64,000 nt of DNA from Phaffia rhodozyma. Taxonomy: Eukaryota > Basidiomycota > Tremellomycetes > Cystofilobasidiales > Mrakiaceae. The DNA is taken from contig JACGZH010000002.1 of assembly GCA_014706385.1 (NCBI GenBank), positions 2,170,001 to 2,234,000 on the forward strand. Direction: 5' to 3'. Both the position numbers and the translations under genes were made by a program. The notes under the pieces were generated by a model. It did no database searches. It was not told the origin of the DNA and saw only the letters and a list, made by a program, of their open reading frames with translations. Position 1 is the first letter of the stretch. Each line of letters opens with the position of its first letter. Of the stretch, positions 40,951 through 53,079 are shown in pieces.

Positions 40951-43660
40951 ATGTCTTCCAAGCGACTCTACATCGGACGACTTTCTACCAGTATGTCGTG
41001 GCTTTATTTGTTTGTTTCTTTCGGCTACCTAAAAGTGCTGGAAGAATATCAAAATTTGTCAAAAGTCGCTTCGTTTCTCAATCGGTCTCTGATGCTTTAT
41101 TCTTTGCTTCCTTCTCTTCTTCTCTTTCCTTTTTTTCTCTTGAATCAACCGTATCAATCCATTGCTCCGATCTGTCATCTTATCCAGGTGCTACTCGACG
41201 AGATGTCGAAGAGTTTTTCTCAAAGTCCGGACCCGTTATTGACATCCGAGTCTTGAACGGTTTCGGTTTTATCGAGTTTGACAGCCTTAGGGTCAGTTGA
41301 TAGTTTCAGCCGAGAATGAGAGGCGAAAGAAGAGGATAGGGGGAGTGATTTCTTTACCAAAAGATGATACTCAACGTACTGCTTTGGACGTCTCTTTGGG
41401 ATTCGATGGATATTGTTCGGTCGTAGGATGCCGAGGCTGCCATCGATGAGTTGAACGGCCGAGATCTCTGGTAGGTTCTCATTTTTTTGATACATTGTTT
41501 TCTCTGCTGGACGCGTGTTAATTTTCTTCTGTTCCTCTTTCTTTTCAACCGATCTCGTCCGCAACACCCAGTGGAGAGCCGTAAGCTTGGTTGTTGTGTT
41601 TTAGAACACTAGGAATACCGTCTTCTTACATGGCATTCTTGCTCTGTGGTTTCCAATAGTATCTCCCTTCAGCCCGCCAAGGATTCCCGACGACGAGAAG
41701 GTTTCGCTGGGTTTGTCTCTATAGCTCTTACAGATGTTATCCATCTATACTTCGCTCACTTCACTTTTCTGTTCTCAACAGTGGCCGAGGAGACTTTGGT
41801 GGACCTCCCCGAGGAGGACCTTTCGGTGGTCCCCGAGGACCTCCCCGAGGTGGTCGAGGACGAGTCATCGTCAAGGGATTGACCAGAGACGTCAGCTGGC
41901 AGGTGCGGTCTTCCTTCTCTCCTTCCTTCATTGACGCCGTTCGTTCGGTGCTAGTCATCAGGACGTGATCTTCTATTCCAACATACATCCTACATGAGGT
42001 TACATGCGTATTTGCTCCTGTCCTGGACTGGTCTCGCTTCCCTTCCATTTTATGACACCGGAGGCCGTCCATCTCTTGATCAGCCCTATGGTTCATTGCG
42101 GACGGTAGCGATTTTCTGAAAGAAAAACAAAAGACTGGGATGTAGGGAGAACGAACGGGGAAACTAAAACGGGCGATTCGGTCGGTTTTGATGTATCTTG
42201 TCCGGGAGCGGAGTCATTTCGTTTCCTACCTTGTTCGGCGCTCTGTTTCTCCTTTGTTCATTCCATGGGTCAGGACGGCGTTGGTCAGCGATCCTTGTCG
42301 ACTTTGGTTCAAGGCATGGCTCCTTCCCTTTTCGCCCACTGGATTTCCCACTTTTGGCGTACGGCATGCGGCCTCTTTCCAATGCTCCTCTTCCTATCTC
42401 TTGACCATCGATGCGATAACTGATCTTGAAAGAGAAACATACCCGGACGGCATCCTGACTTGTTCTCTCCTTCGGTCGGCCGGTTTGGTATGACCGCTTC
42501 CTCTGTGGACTGCTTCATTTCCCGTTCAACAGGATCTCAAGGACTTTGGTCGGGAAGGTGGAGATGTGTCTTATGCTGATATCGACCGAGACAACGAGGG
42601 TCAGGGGTATGTCTCATTGTTCTCTTTTCAGAAATGAGATATGAGAACTATAACTGACGAAGCAATGTATGCGCTGTATGACTCGTGTCTGCCTGGCCGG
42701 ATTTGTTGTTTCTAGTGTGATCGAGTACCCGACTGTGGCCGATGCTGAGGAGGCTGTCCGAAAGTTGGAGGGTCTTACCATCCGGTTTGTCTCTATCCAT
42801 TTTTCTGGGGCGTGGCTGTGAGCTACCCGCTTACTTGGTTTTCTGTCGTACTCTTAGAGGAAACCCTATCTCTGCTCGAGTCGAGGTCGGTACCGACGTT
42901 TGTTTCTTCTTCTTCCTTCTCTATTTCTACAAGAGTTCTCGTTGAGAACCGAACATTAAACACAATTCTCTTTGTCTCTGTTTCTCTCTTAGGCCGACCG
43001 GTTCGGAGCTGGTGGCCGAGGTGACGAAGGATACTCCCGACGAGATGATCGGGACAGGCGAGACGACCGGTTCGTTACGTTCTCGTGTTCTCTTCTGTGA
43101 GAAAATCAGAGGTGGCTGACGAGGGATTTCTTGTGTGTTTCTTTTTCTCTTGCCAGGCCTTACCGACGACATGACGACCGGTTTGTCTCTCTTCTCATTC
43201 CTTCTTGTTTCATCACTATCTTTTACTGAACTAACGATCTGATTGGTGTGCGAATAGGGATGACTACCGGTCCTCTCGACGGGACGACTACTACCGGCGG
43301 GACGACCGAGACCGAGACCGAGATTACAGACGAGACGACCGACGAGATGACCGACGGGACGACTACCGACGGGATCGATCCCCTCGACGAGACCGGGACC
43401 GGGACGACCGATCGCCTGCTCCTCGACGGGATCGAGAGCGGGATGATCGATCACCCGCTCCTCGACGAGACCGGGATGACCGATCGCCCGTTCGACGAAG
43501 AGAGCGATCTGCGGAGGCTGTTGAGGCCGCTCCTGCTGCCGGTGGAAGCCCCCGGGCTGTCTACGACGATAGGCGACGATCAAGGAGCCCTATCGACCGG
43601 GCTGGATCACCTGCACCGGCCGGTGAGGCTGCTGCCGGAGGAGCTCCCGGATGGGATTAA
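40951..43660 (+). CDS. Two-RRM SR-type splicing/mRNA-export protein
   Basis: RNA-binding protein of the SRSF1/Srp2/Npl3 type. Exons rejoin to RRM1 (MSSKRLYIGRLSTSATRRDV ... VLNGFGFIEFDSLRDAEAAI), a Gly/Arg/Pro-rich linker (RGDFGGPPRGGPFGGPRG) and RRM2 with VIVKGLTRDVSWQDLKDF. The SWQDLKD heptad is the signature of the SRSF1 pseudo-RRM. The tail is unusual: mainly Arg-Asp dipeptides (RRDDRDRRDDR) with a few SPAPRRDR repeats rather than classical RS repeats. It ends GAAAGGAPGWD-like with TAA at 43658-43660. Very small exons are present: a 9-nt exon at 41572-41580 encoding part of CGEP and a 24-nt exon at 43157-43180. About 10 introns in all, which could allow regulated splicing of the gene's own transcript. 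Confidence 0.88.
41572..41580 (+). other. 9-nt micro-exon in the SR-protein gene
   Basis: TGGAGAGCC is flanked by ...CCCAG and GTAAGC. Joining it between the exon ending at 41470 and the exon starting at 41659 gives DLCGEPISLQPAKD in frame within RRM1. Flanking introns are 101 and 78 nt. Confidence 0.75.
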
Positions 43661-45136
43661 GCGGGCGGATGGAATCAAAAAAGAGATGGAGAGTTGAGAA
43701 ATGATTGTGTTTAGCTCTTAAGTATCTTCTTTTCATATCTCTCTTTTCAATTTTCTTTTGTGTATGTGTGTGATTATGGATGAGAAAGATGGATGAAGAG
43801 CGAAAGAAGGAGGAAGGATGGAAGAAAAGTCAATTTTTTTTTGTGTGTACAACGGGTGTTTGTCTCGATCGATGGATGAACCTTTGTTTCCAATAACCCT
43901 TAGTGTGAGCGAATGATTGAGCGCATGGATGGATGAGTCATTCTGCCAAGCAGAGCTGCCGAACGAAAAGATCCAAGACTTGTGGATCCCGATGATACGT
44001 TCGCGCCTAGTTCTTTTCTTTGCCCTCTTTCTATTCTCCTTTGAAATCGTGCCGAGTGAATGAAAACGTTTCCATTGATTGATCATGCCCCAGGTATAGA
44101 GGCCGGGGATCAAAGACTAAGAGAAAGAAGACGAATAGGATGCAAAAAAAAAGTCTCGAGAGGAATCGAAAAGAGAAGGATCGCCCGAAAAATTGCTTAT
44201 AGTGATAACCATAATGATATCAACGGTCGGATGTAACTCGAGAAAGGCTGACGGCCTACTCGATCGATGACGTCACTCCACTCCAACCGCCCTGTTCGCC
44301 TCCCTCTGCTCCACCTGGCTGTGGCTGTTCCTGGAATACGCTGATTCTATCATTGTCACTACGAGTGTCATTGCAGCTATTCTTACAGGTGTTGATCCCA
44401 CCACTCGATTCTATCTCGCGCTCAGCCTCGTCTTGTTCTTCAAGCCAGGCTTGGGCTGAGTCTCAGCTGGGTTTGGAATCGGTGGAAGCCAGACTGTAGG
44501 AAACAAGGAGTCTATTCTATGTCGCGTCATTTCTTGGCATCACGAAGACTAAAGCGAAGGAAGGATAGGAGAGAAGAGAGAAGAAGAGAAGAGAAGAGAA
44601 AAGAAAATCATTGTCCGAATTAACCTTCCCGATGATGCCCGGGCGGTGATGATGTTGATCAAGGTGGAGGTGGTGTGCTGCCGATGCTGCTATCATCAGT
44701 GCTGCCAATGCTGGCTGATGACGACAACGGTAACGGACTGGATCGTCCTCCCCGTTCGCCGCCCAGACATCCGGTGTGGAGAGAGAGAGAGATATCGCGC
44801 ACAGTAGAGGAACACACCATACATCGCACACATCCTCTTCCTCCTCCTCCTCCTTGCGCTTCGTTCTGGTTGCATCACTCTCGATAGCGTCATGCGGCTT
44901 TAAACTTTCTGTTCGGTTCCTCTCTCTCTTTCTCTTTGGTCTACTGTATATAAACCTACTCATCCAGTTCCATCGATCAAGGATCTGATCCCTTCTTCTC
45001 CTTCTCCTTCCTTTCCTGATTCCATTCAGTCCCTCGCGCCTATCGAACCTTACTTTGGTTGAAGACAATAAACCCCTTGAAACTCCCTTCTCGCTTACAT
45101 TTTAATCGAAACTCTCCCAGTACAACACTCAACAAC
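43661..45136. other. Long intergenic region upstream of the fasciclin gene
   Basis: 1.5 kb. It includes the SR gene 3' UTR and the fasciclin promoter. A minus-strand stretch at 44256-44464 looks like a C-terminal coding exon, but I cannot attach it to a gene. The Ser/Arg/Glu frames elsewhere are low-complexity shadows. Confidence 0.45.
44947..44954 (+). promoter_or_regulatory. TATA box of the fasciclin gene
   Basis: A perfect TATATAAA lies 183 bp upstream of the ATG at 45137. It suggests a strongly regulated or highly expressed promoter with a 5' UTR of roughly 150 nt. Confidence 0.6.
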
Positions 45137-46894
45137 ATGATGCTCTCAAAATACATCGCCCCGCTCGTCTTCTTTGCCGGATCGCTCGTCTCTGCACAGA
45201 TCAACGCCACCGTGTTCACCAACGGAACCGACACCGTCTCCGCTCTGTGTGTCCTTCTCTTTCTCTTTTGGCTCTTGGTTCTCTGGATCACTTTCTCTTT
45301 GATTTGGCCCTTGCTGACTTTTGGATTCAAACATCGATTGACGAATCGCACAGCCTCAACACATTGTGGGCCGAAGAGTACTACTCGCTCGTCCTCTCGA
45401 TCGTCGCCGTCGCAGAGAACAACACGAAGTAAGTCTTTCTCTCTGTTCCCCTTGGTTCCCCTCGATCCTGCACGGAGAAGGAGATACGTCCTTCCCGCAG
45501 TTCACCCCTTGATCACGTGGCTGATCGCTCTCGGACGGCTGCAACATACAGTTTCACCGAAGGTATTCTCTCCGCTCTCCAGGCCAGTGGAAACTTGACC
45601 CTCTTGGCGCCCACCAACGGAGCTGTGAGTGTCTTGGCTTCTTTCATCGAGGAAGAAAGGTTTCCTACTTGATGCTCACCGGCCGATCGATCGATTATGT
45701 ATCTTGCCTAGTTCGTTGGAGTGCCCGCCAACATCTCGAGCAACGTTCGTCTCCATCTGTTGTGTGTCTTGCCGAATTCTATCACATGAACATAGACTGA
45801 CACCTAGTTCTCCTCACAGACCACCGAGCTTCAAGAGGTCCTCGAGTACCACATCCTTGAGGGCTACTACACCGCCGAGCGAGTTGCCGCTGCCGCTCCT
45901 GGACACACCATCGCAAAGACTTTGCTCACCGGATCTTACGCTCGACTTGGTTCCAACCTGTTCGTCTCTCTCTCTCTCTCTCTACTAGATTCTCATCCCC
46001 GTTTTGCGCGATTTGTCTTCTAACATCGGAAATGTTCTTTTTTTCTCTCCTCATAGCACCCAGGCTCTCGTTCTCTTCTCGAACGATACCGGAGGACTCG
46101 AGGTCGCTGCTCCTCTCAAGAACATCACCTCCAGAGTGGCCTCCGACTTTGGAGACATCCACATCATCGGCCTCGACGAGGTCCTCAATCTGCCCCTTTC
46201 TCTTTCCCAGTTTGCCGCCAACGCCACTCCCGAGCTGACCACGTTGGCGACCTCGGTCGGTATCGTCGCTCCTTTGGAAGCCATCGAGGGTGTACGTGCC
46301 GTCTTCCCCCTTCTATTTGCTTCTTTCGTACAGACACGCATGTTGAATCTGACCAAATCCTGATACCTTTTATTTTCCTCGACTTTCAGTTGACCATCTT
46401 CTTGCCTAATGACGCTGCTGTCTCCAACGTGTCCAGTATCATCGCTTCTGTTAACACTTCGACTGCCGTCACCGTCCTCCAGAACCATGTTCGTTCCTCT
46501 TACCTTTACTCTTCTTCATGCCCTTGTCCACCGGTTTCCATCTTTCCCTCCCACTTGCTGATTCTTCATGCTCTGGTACTTTACCCTTCACAGTTCATTT
46601 CTGGAAGTGTCATCTACTCGACCGATATTGCGGCCAACCTCTCGCTCACCGCAAACTCGTTTGCCGGAGAGTCATTCACGTTCTCTTCCTCCGGAAACGA
46701 CACGTTCGTCACTAGCGGCAACTTTACCGCGAAGATCGTTCAGGCTGATGTGATCATCCAGAACGGAGTGAGTAGCATATCGAGAACAGAAGATGAATAG
46801 TGCGCGCATGTTTACTGACACCCGCTGGATTGCTCTTCCACAGGTCGCTCACGTCATCGATGCTGTTCTCCTCAACACTGAGACCACCATCTAA
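45137..46894 (+). CDS. Secreted fasciclin (FAS1) domain protein
   Basis: A cell-surface or secreted adhesion-type protein. A signal peptide (MMLSKYIAPLVFFAGSLVSA) is followed by two FAS1 domains. The first includes NFTEGILSALQASGNLTLLA and PTNGAF, then VLEYHILEGYYTAERVAAAA (H1/H2-like motifs). The second has LTIFLPNDAAVSNVSSIIA, VLQNHFISGSVIYSTD and KIVQADVIIQNGVAHVIDAV, the classic C-terminal FAS1 strand. Many N-x-S/T sites point to heavy N-glycosylation. The protein ends LLNTETTI with TAA at 46892-46894, with no hydrophobic GPI-attachment tail, so it is probably released or wall-associated. At least six introns, several starting GTTCGT. Resembles Cryptococcus-type fasciclin proteins. Confidence 0.9.
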
Positions 46895-47898
46895 AGAACT
46901 GTCCCTCCTTTCATGCTATGCTGTATTCATTCAACGATTCTGTATTTATAATCTTTATCACATCCGCGTACATCCAAGGATCTCTCTTTGCGTCTCGCCT
47001 TGCCCTGCACTTGCCTGGAACGGTCTTTTCTCTCCTTAAAACGCAACTCGCCAATCATTTGTCAAGCCCAGGGTTCTCCTGGATCCTGACTGTCTTTTCT
47101 CGGATCTGTTCTTAAACTCCAACGCACACACCATGGTGGATTTTGTCTTCATCAAATCCCATTTGAATCTCTGTATCTCTCACTCTAGCTGTATATACGT
47201 CCACTTTCTGACCGATCGTTGACATGCTTCTATGATGGAACGTTATTTGTCTCTCTATCTTCTACCTCTGCATCTGGATCTGGATAAGCTTTCCTCTTCA
47301 AACATCTGATCTTTGCACGCAGGGGAAGCTTTTCTCTCTCCCTCTCCTTCTTTGCTTCGTCAAAGACGAGTGAACGTATCCCGTTTGATGGACAGACCAC
47401 CCATTGGCGAAGGAGACAAAGAGAGAACTTTCCCATCAGGTTCTCTTCGCTAAGCCTATCCCCTCGGAGATTCAAGACAGTTACAGAAAAATGATTTGTA
47501 TGATTGAGCATGTCTTTTTTTTTCTCCTTTGAACAACTGACATTTGCGCGCAACAGGGGTGGTTTCATTCTCAATTTCTCTCATCTTGCTTGTCTTTTTG
47601 CAATGCGATTACTTGGCGTTCTTTGTTTCTTTTTGCTGATAATTTTGTTTGTTTGTTTGTTTGTTTCAAATATCTGATTATGAACAATGTACAACAATAG
47701 ACACATATATATGAAGAAACCCCGAATTCAAGGTTTCAGAGAATCAACTAAGAATTCCAGCCGAAAGAGAGGGAAAAACGGAAGTCGAGAGAAAATCAAA
47801 GGATGGTAAGGCTGCGGGCGACCGTCCGTGGACGACGTAGTAGAGTAGACCAAGACAAAGGCGGGGACAGAAAGGAGAGAAAGGAATGATCTCCTCCT
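46895..47898. other. Convergent intergenic region, fasciclin / histone H4
   Basis: 1 kb of T-rich sequence with a GTTT repeat (about 47647-47667) and an ATATAT stretch near 47705. No supported gene; it contains both 3' UTRs. Confidence 0.5.
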
Positions 47899-48394
<496 letters not shown>

Positions 48395-48543
48395 GTTTGC
48401 TTGTTATTAGTTTGGGGGTTGGGTGGGGGGGTTAAGGGATGGTTGGCTTTGAAGGCATAAGTTGAGGGATGGGGAAAAAGAAGAAAGAAGACGAAGAATC
48501 GATCTCTGGTTTTAAACAGTTTTTCGTGCCCCAGGGTCTCTTG

Positions 48544-48755
48544 ACGCGTGCACGTGAGCTGAGCGCGTCATGGAAACGCGTCGAGAATATTCGCGTCCGG
48601 AGACGCGTCAATGGACGCGTTTTAGAAATTCTGCCACGCGGCCTTTTGTCTTTGGATAATTCATTAGAATTTCTCATAGTTCAATGTCTAGTCTTCAGCT
48701 GCATTTCCCTAGTTTGACGCGTCTGACGCGTGAATCCATCGCGTCGCGTCGCGTC
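48544..48755. promoter_or_regulatory. ACGCGT (MCB) cluster in the H4-H3 divergent promoter
   Basis: Six perfect ACGCGT hexamers at 48544, 48576, 48603, 48615, 48717 and 48726, plus GCGCGTC, TCGCGTC variants and a tandem TCGCG stretch (about 48738-48755), sit in the 626-bp gap between the histone starts. MCB-type elements drive S-phase genes through MBF in fungi, so this is the likely shared S-phase control region. Sites are seen; factor binding is inferred. Confidence 0.75.
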
Positions 48756-48873
48756 GAAATAAAACAAATTTATTCATCATTTTATCACCATTATTTTATT
48801 CCTTCTCTTTCCTTCGTCGTCAACGTCAGCGCATGTTTGACGGAGAAGAGAAAAAAAAACTGACCAAAGATGA

Positions 48874-49505
<632 letters not shown>

Positions 49506-49874
49506 ACGTGCTCTCCTTTTCTTCTCCTTTTCTTTCCTCTCTTAATATATGTCTTTTGTTGGTTCGGTTTGGTTTGATTTTTCTTCTCCCTTTCGAGCTG
49601 GTGTGATCGATAGAGGCCCTTTGTTGTATTCCTAGTGTCTTTTTCATCCCACTCCCGCAACCCCCCTTTTTACATTTGATTTTTGTCTATCCCTTTGTCC
49701 TTTCTATACAATGACCACTTGACGAATGGTTTCCTGCCTGCCTGATCTTTGCCAAGCCACGACACAACCTCAGACAGAGGGCGAAAGACAATATTTGATA
49801 CGTTACGAGCATGCTCTCGTACACACAGGTTGTCACATCGTTTTTATTGATCCTCAAAAGAAACTATATTGAGA
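49506..49874. other. Convergent 3' region, H3 / COX19
   Basis: Histone H3 3' UTR and COX19 3' end; T-rich. I see no clear metazoan-type histone stem-loop. Confidence 0.45.
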
Positions 49875-50650
49875 TTATTGACCTCCCGCCCCATGTTGAC
49901 CACCTAACACGCCAACCGGGCCTGCACCTGTTCCCATACCCGCATCCAACAACTCACCAGGTCCACGAAGAGAGTCAGGTATCGGAGGACTCGAAAATTC
50001 AAGAGGAGAGCCCGACGTCCCACGAGCTGGAGTCGGTAGAGAGTTTGTCGGTGTCGATGAAGAGGTAGAAGAGGAGGACGGATCGATGTGTTGGGCGGTT
50101 GACGTAGGAGAACGTGTCATCGTCGTAGGGTCCTCAGGGAACCCAAGAGACGGCCAATCTTGTTTCTCCATCAAGCCACTAAATTATGGACGAGGATTCA
50201 CATCAGGCGGACATCCATGAGACATCACCGTCCTCCACAATCGACCAATATATAAAGAACAATAGACTTACTGATCGAATCGACATTGGAGGTACTGCTT
50301 ACTCAACACCCTACATTTCTCGTTCTTCATCTGGTTCTGTTTCAGACATGCCAGGTACATTTTCATTACCGGAGAGCAATCATCTGGAGATACCGATTTC
50401 GTTCATCGGGCATAAATCACCCCATACCGGACCGATCCAGACCAGACGAAGATATCAAGTCGAAATGAAAGAGAAGCATGACACACAAAGTAAGAGGATC
50501 TCACACGTCAGGATATCAGATCATACAAAGAAGAACAGTACCAAACAGGATGAAACAAAACGAACGATCATGATCGAGCGGAAAAGACCCCTTCTCCGGA
50601 GGGCTCACGTTGAAGCTATCCACCAAGTTTCCTGGTCGGCCAAAAGACAT
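49875..50650 (-). CDS. COX19: Cytochrome c oxidase assembly protein Cox19 (twin CX9C)
   Basis: A small redox protein of the mitochondrial intermembrane space needed for copper delivery to cytochrome oxidase. Three exons rejoin in phase (50566-50650, 50272-50383, 49875-50178; 166 residues). Exon 1 is MSFGRPGNLVDSFNVSPPEK then GSFPLDHD. Exon 2 carries CSPVMKMYLAC and CRVLSKQYLQC, a perfect twin CX9C pair imported by Mia40. Exon 3 gives DHGLMEKQDWPSLGFPEDPT, the Cox19 ending. After this the protein continues for about 80 residues of Ser/Thr/Pro/Gly-rich sequence absent from yeast Cox19. The intron 1 donor is GTTCGT. Because the exons are short, simple frame scans split this gene. Identification is strong. 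Confidence 0.9.
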
Positions 50651-51005
50651 TGTTCAAAAAGAGTTCTTCTTTTTTTTCTTTCGGAGAATCGTGACTTATA
50701 GAGATACAGATAACAGGTCAGGCTCTCGTTCGCAAGAGGAAGGAACGAGTGGTAGCAGTGCTCATCAACTGACTTTCAAATAGACAGAGGTCGTTCGTAA
50801 TAGAATGGATAGAATGGAGAAGAAGAAACGGAGAGCGCCCTAAGAGTGTTTCGGTTAGTCACCCTATCTCCCGTCTCCGCCACACATGTCCACATCCGAC
50901 TCAAAGACACACAAGCAAATACCAATGTCACAGCTGTAATACATATATAATCCAGGTAGATTCAAGTCTCGATCCCAGCCAAAAGATTCTAGATCAGCCT
51001 TCTCT
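50651..51005. promoter_or_regulatory. Promoter region of COX19 and CSN5 3' end
   Basis: 355 bp between two minus-strand genes arranged head to tail. A T-rich tract (about 50664-50678) lies upstream of the COX19 ATG. No gene seen. Confidence 0.4.
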
Positions 51006-53079
51006 TCAAGCAGTCGAGCTATCCTGGGTCATACGAGGAGCGTTGAATACTATGTGAAGAAGAAGATGTGAACACAGAGATGATTAGGATCAGACTGGTG
51101 GATATCAATCCGAATGGCAAGACAACGTGCGACTTACGCTGATCTTTGAGAACTTGAGCCATCAGTGCATGCTGAGTCTCCATCGCCAGCCTCGTACTTG
51201 GGTCCGCGAATAAACCAACCAACATCAAAGTAAAGTTAATACTAGAATATATGGCACCGACGGGCGGGATACGCACCTGTCCTTCACCGCTTTTCCTAAA
51301 GCCGTTTTCTCCTCCTCCTCTCGAAGTTGAGTCCTGCCGGTCGATGCGCTCTTTCCTTGTTTGCCGGCCGGAGGGATGATTGAAGGCCGGCTCGCAGTCT
51401 GTAGAGATGACTTCGCTTGATCTAATTTGGCCGCCAAGTCACCCAATTGTTCGACATGGAACGCTCGACCCTTGATAGGAAATAACCAGCGGACATTCCA
51501 AAGGTCAGTCACTTCCGAACACAGAGTGATGATAGCACCAAGAGAAACCCCAACACTTACCGTCACAAGTGGGCTGTTGCTCAATGTTTTTACCCAGTAT
51601 TTCTCCCATAAAAGATCGAGTAGCTTGGTATCTAGCGAACTCTTGAAGTAAGACACTTTTAACGGGTAATATTCGTTTGCATGTACTCCAAAGTCTTCGA
51701 TCTTGTCCAATGGGACGGATTGATAGGCTGACGATGACGACGAGGATTTGTAGCCCTTCAAGAGTGTGTAAATGATGGAAACACAAGAGTATCGACAGGT
51801 CAAAATTGATACTGAGATTGTGAAGAAAATTCCTTTACCTATCATAGCAGAGCACTCACCTCAGGGTATGTTCTGAAAGCGCCGATGTCAACCTTCCCAG
51901 CAGAGATAGTCCGATTCGGATCAATCTGAGACATCGAATACATCGTGAGACTCATCAGAATCAAACCCCATACTGCATTAAACGATGAGCTCCAAGTATC
52001 GAGCACTCACAACAACAGCTAGCCAAGGATCTTGGTATTGTTGATTAGTAAATTGTGTTGAGACGTCGATCCCGGACAGCCAGCAACCATATCCAGGGTG
52101 AGCTGAGAAGGGATAGTCCAGCCGTCAGTGGGGTTTCGATTTCATAGGCAGAGCAAGATGCATATATGCTCACAGTGGTACCCTGTTGATTCAAGTATCC
52201 AGGAAAGTGAAAGAGAAATCAAAAGGGAGATAGAAGGTTATATCAATCTGTAAGATGAACTAATCTTGCGCCAAGATGATAGGAAAACTTACAGCCGACA
52301 ACGTTCTCCGGCCGATCGACCTATCGCAATCCAGACGACACGATAAACACAAGTTGTCTGTGAGCACAAAACAGCCATGATTCGGTGATGGCTTGAAAAC
52401 TCCAACCTGTTTGCTTCCACTCAGATGGTCAACCATGTATCCATCGGCTTCCGCTTGAGCATTCACTCTGGTTTCTGTACCCTGAACGGGAAGGGCAAAG
52501 GTGTCCATAATGCAGAACGTCCGACCGACCACTTTACCCTGCATGAGACCCATGATCTCATATATTCCTCCTGACCGCGCGTGGATGACCTTGTGAATCA
52601 ATAGAAAGCATATCAGACATGGCCATACAAACATAAAGAGTAGAGAGATCAAGATTTCGGACGCATACCATCTTTATCAGAGCGATGGCCGAGATTCGAA
52701 CCTGAATGTAGAAACCAGTGGACGTCACTGTCTGAGTGAGTTCTGTTCTATTGGCGCCTGTGACGGCAAGAGAGGTCATTGAGGCGTACCTCTGTAAAAT
52801 AATTGGGACTTGAAGGAGAGAGTCAGACATCGAGAGATCAGCATACATCGACGAAGGAGATTACATGCCATGATGTCTTGAGGAAACATGGTTATATCTC
52901 ATTGAGAACACAATGAGAGAAAGAGGAAGCGCTCACTCTTGCTTCCAAGGAGCAGCTCGATCGATCGCTTTCTGCTCTTCAGAATCATACAAGAATATCT
53001 CGTCAGATGGATCAAGCGGCTTGATATCATTAACTAACTCAAACGTCTTCTGTGCTATCGAAGATGATGAGGATGCCAT
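51006..53079 (-). CDS. CSN5: COP9 signalosome subunit 5, JAMM deneddylase
   Basis: Zinc metalloprotease that removes NEDD8 from cullins. Start [20 protein letters not shown] (ATG 53079). Then [46 protein letters not shown] and [14 protein letters not shown] (the catalytic Glu region), [38 protein letters not shown] and [11 protein letters not shown] (the JAMM HxHx7SxxD motif, complete). Downstream are [40 protein letters not shown] and [20 protein letters not shown] sequence. The last exon ends [14 protein letters not shown] with TGA at 51008-51006. About 10 introns, including a 9-nt micro-exon inside the JAMM motif (52174-52182). Divergent from DCP1. Confidence 0.95.
52174..52182 (-). other. 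9-nt micro-exon in CSN5
   Basis: On the minus strand GGTACCACT is flanked by ...CAACAG and GTGAGC. Splicing it between the exon ending at 52293 and the exon starting at 52102 restores VVGWYHSHPGYG, the conserved JAMM core. Flanking introns are 110 nt (52183-52292) and 71 nt (52103-52173). Confidence 0.85.

Noticed and set aside
44517..45068. 183-codon minus-strand frame opposite the fasciclin promoter
   Set aside because: Overlaps the TATA box and leader of the fasciclin gene; sequence is a translation of simple repeats, start is not convincing.
50186..50701. 171-codon plus-strand frame as a gene
   Set aside because: It is antisense to COX19, whose spliced product is a clear family match.
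52685..52700. GATTCGAACC similarity to a tRNA T-loop
   Set aside because: No cloverleaf around it; it lies within a CSN5 coding exon.
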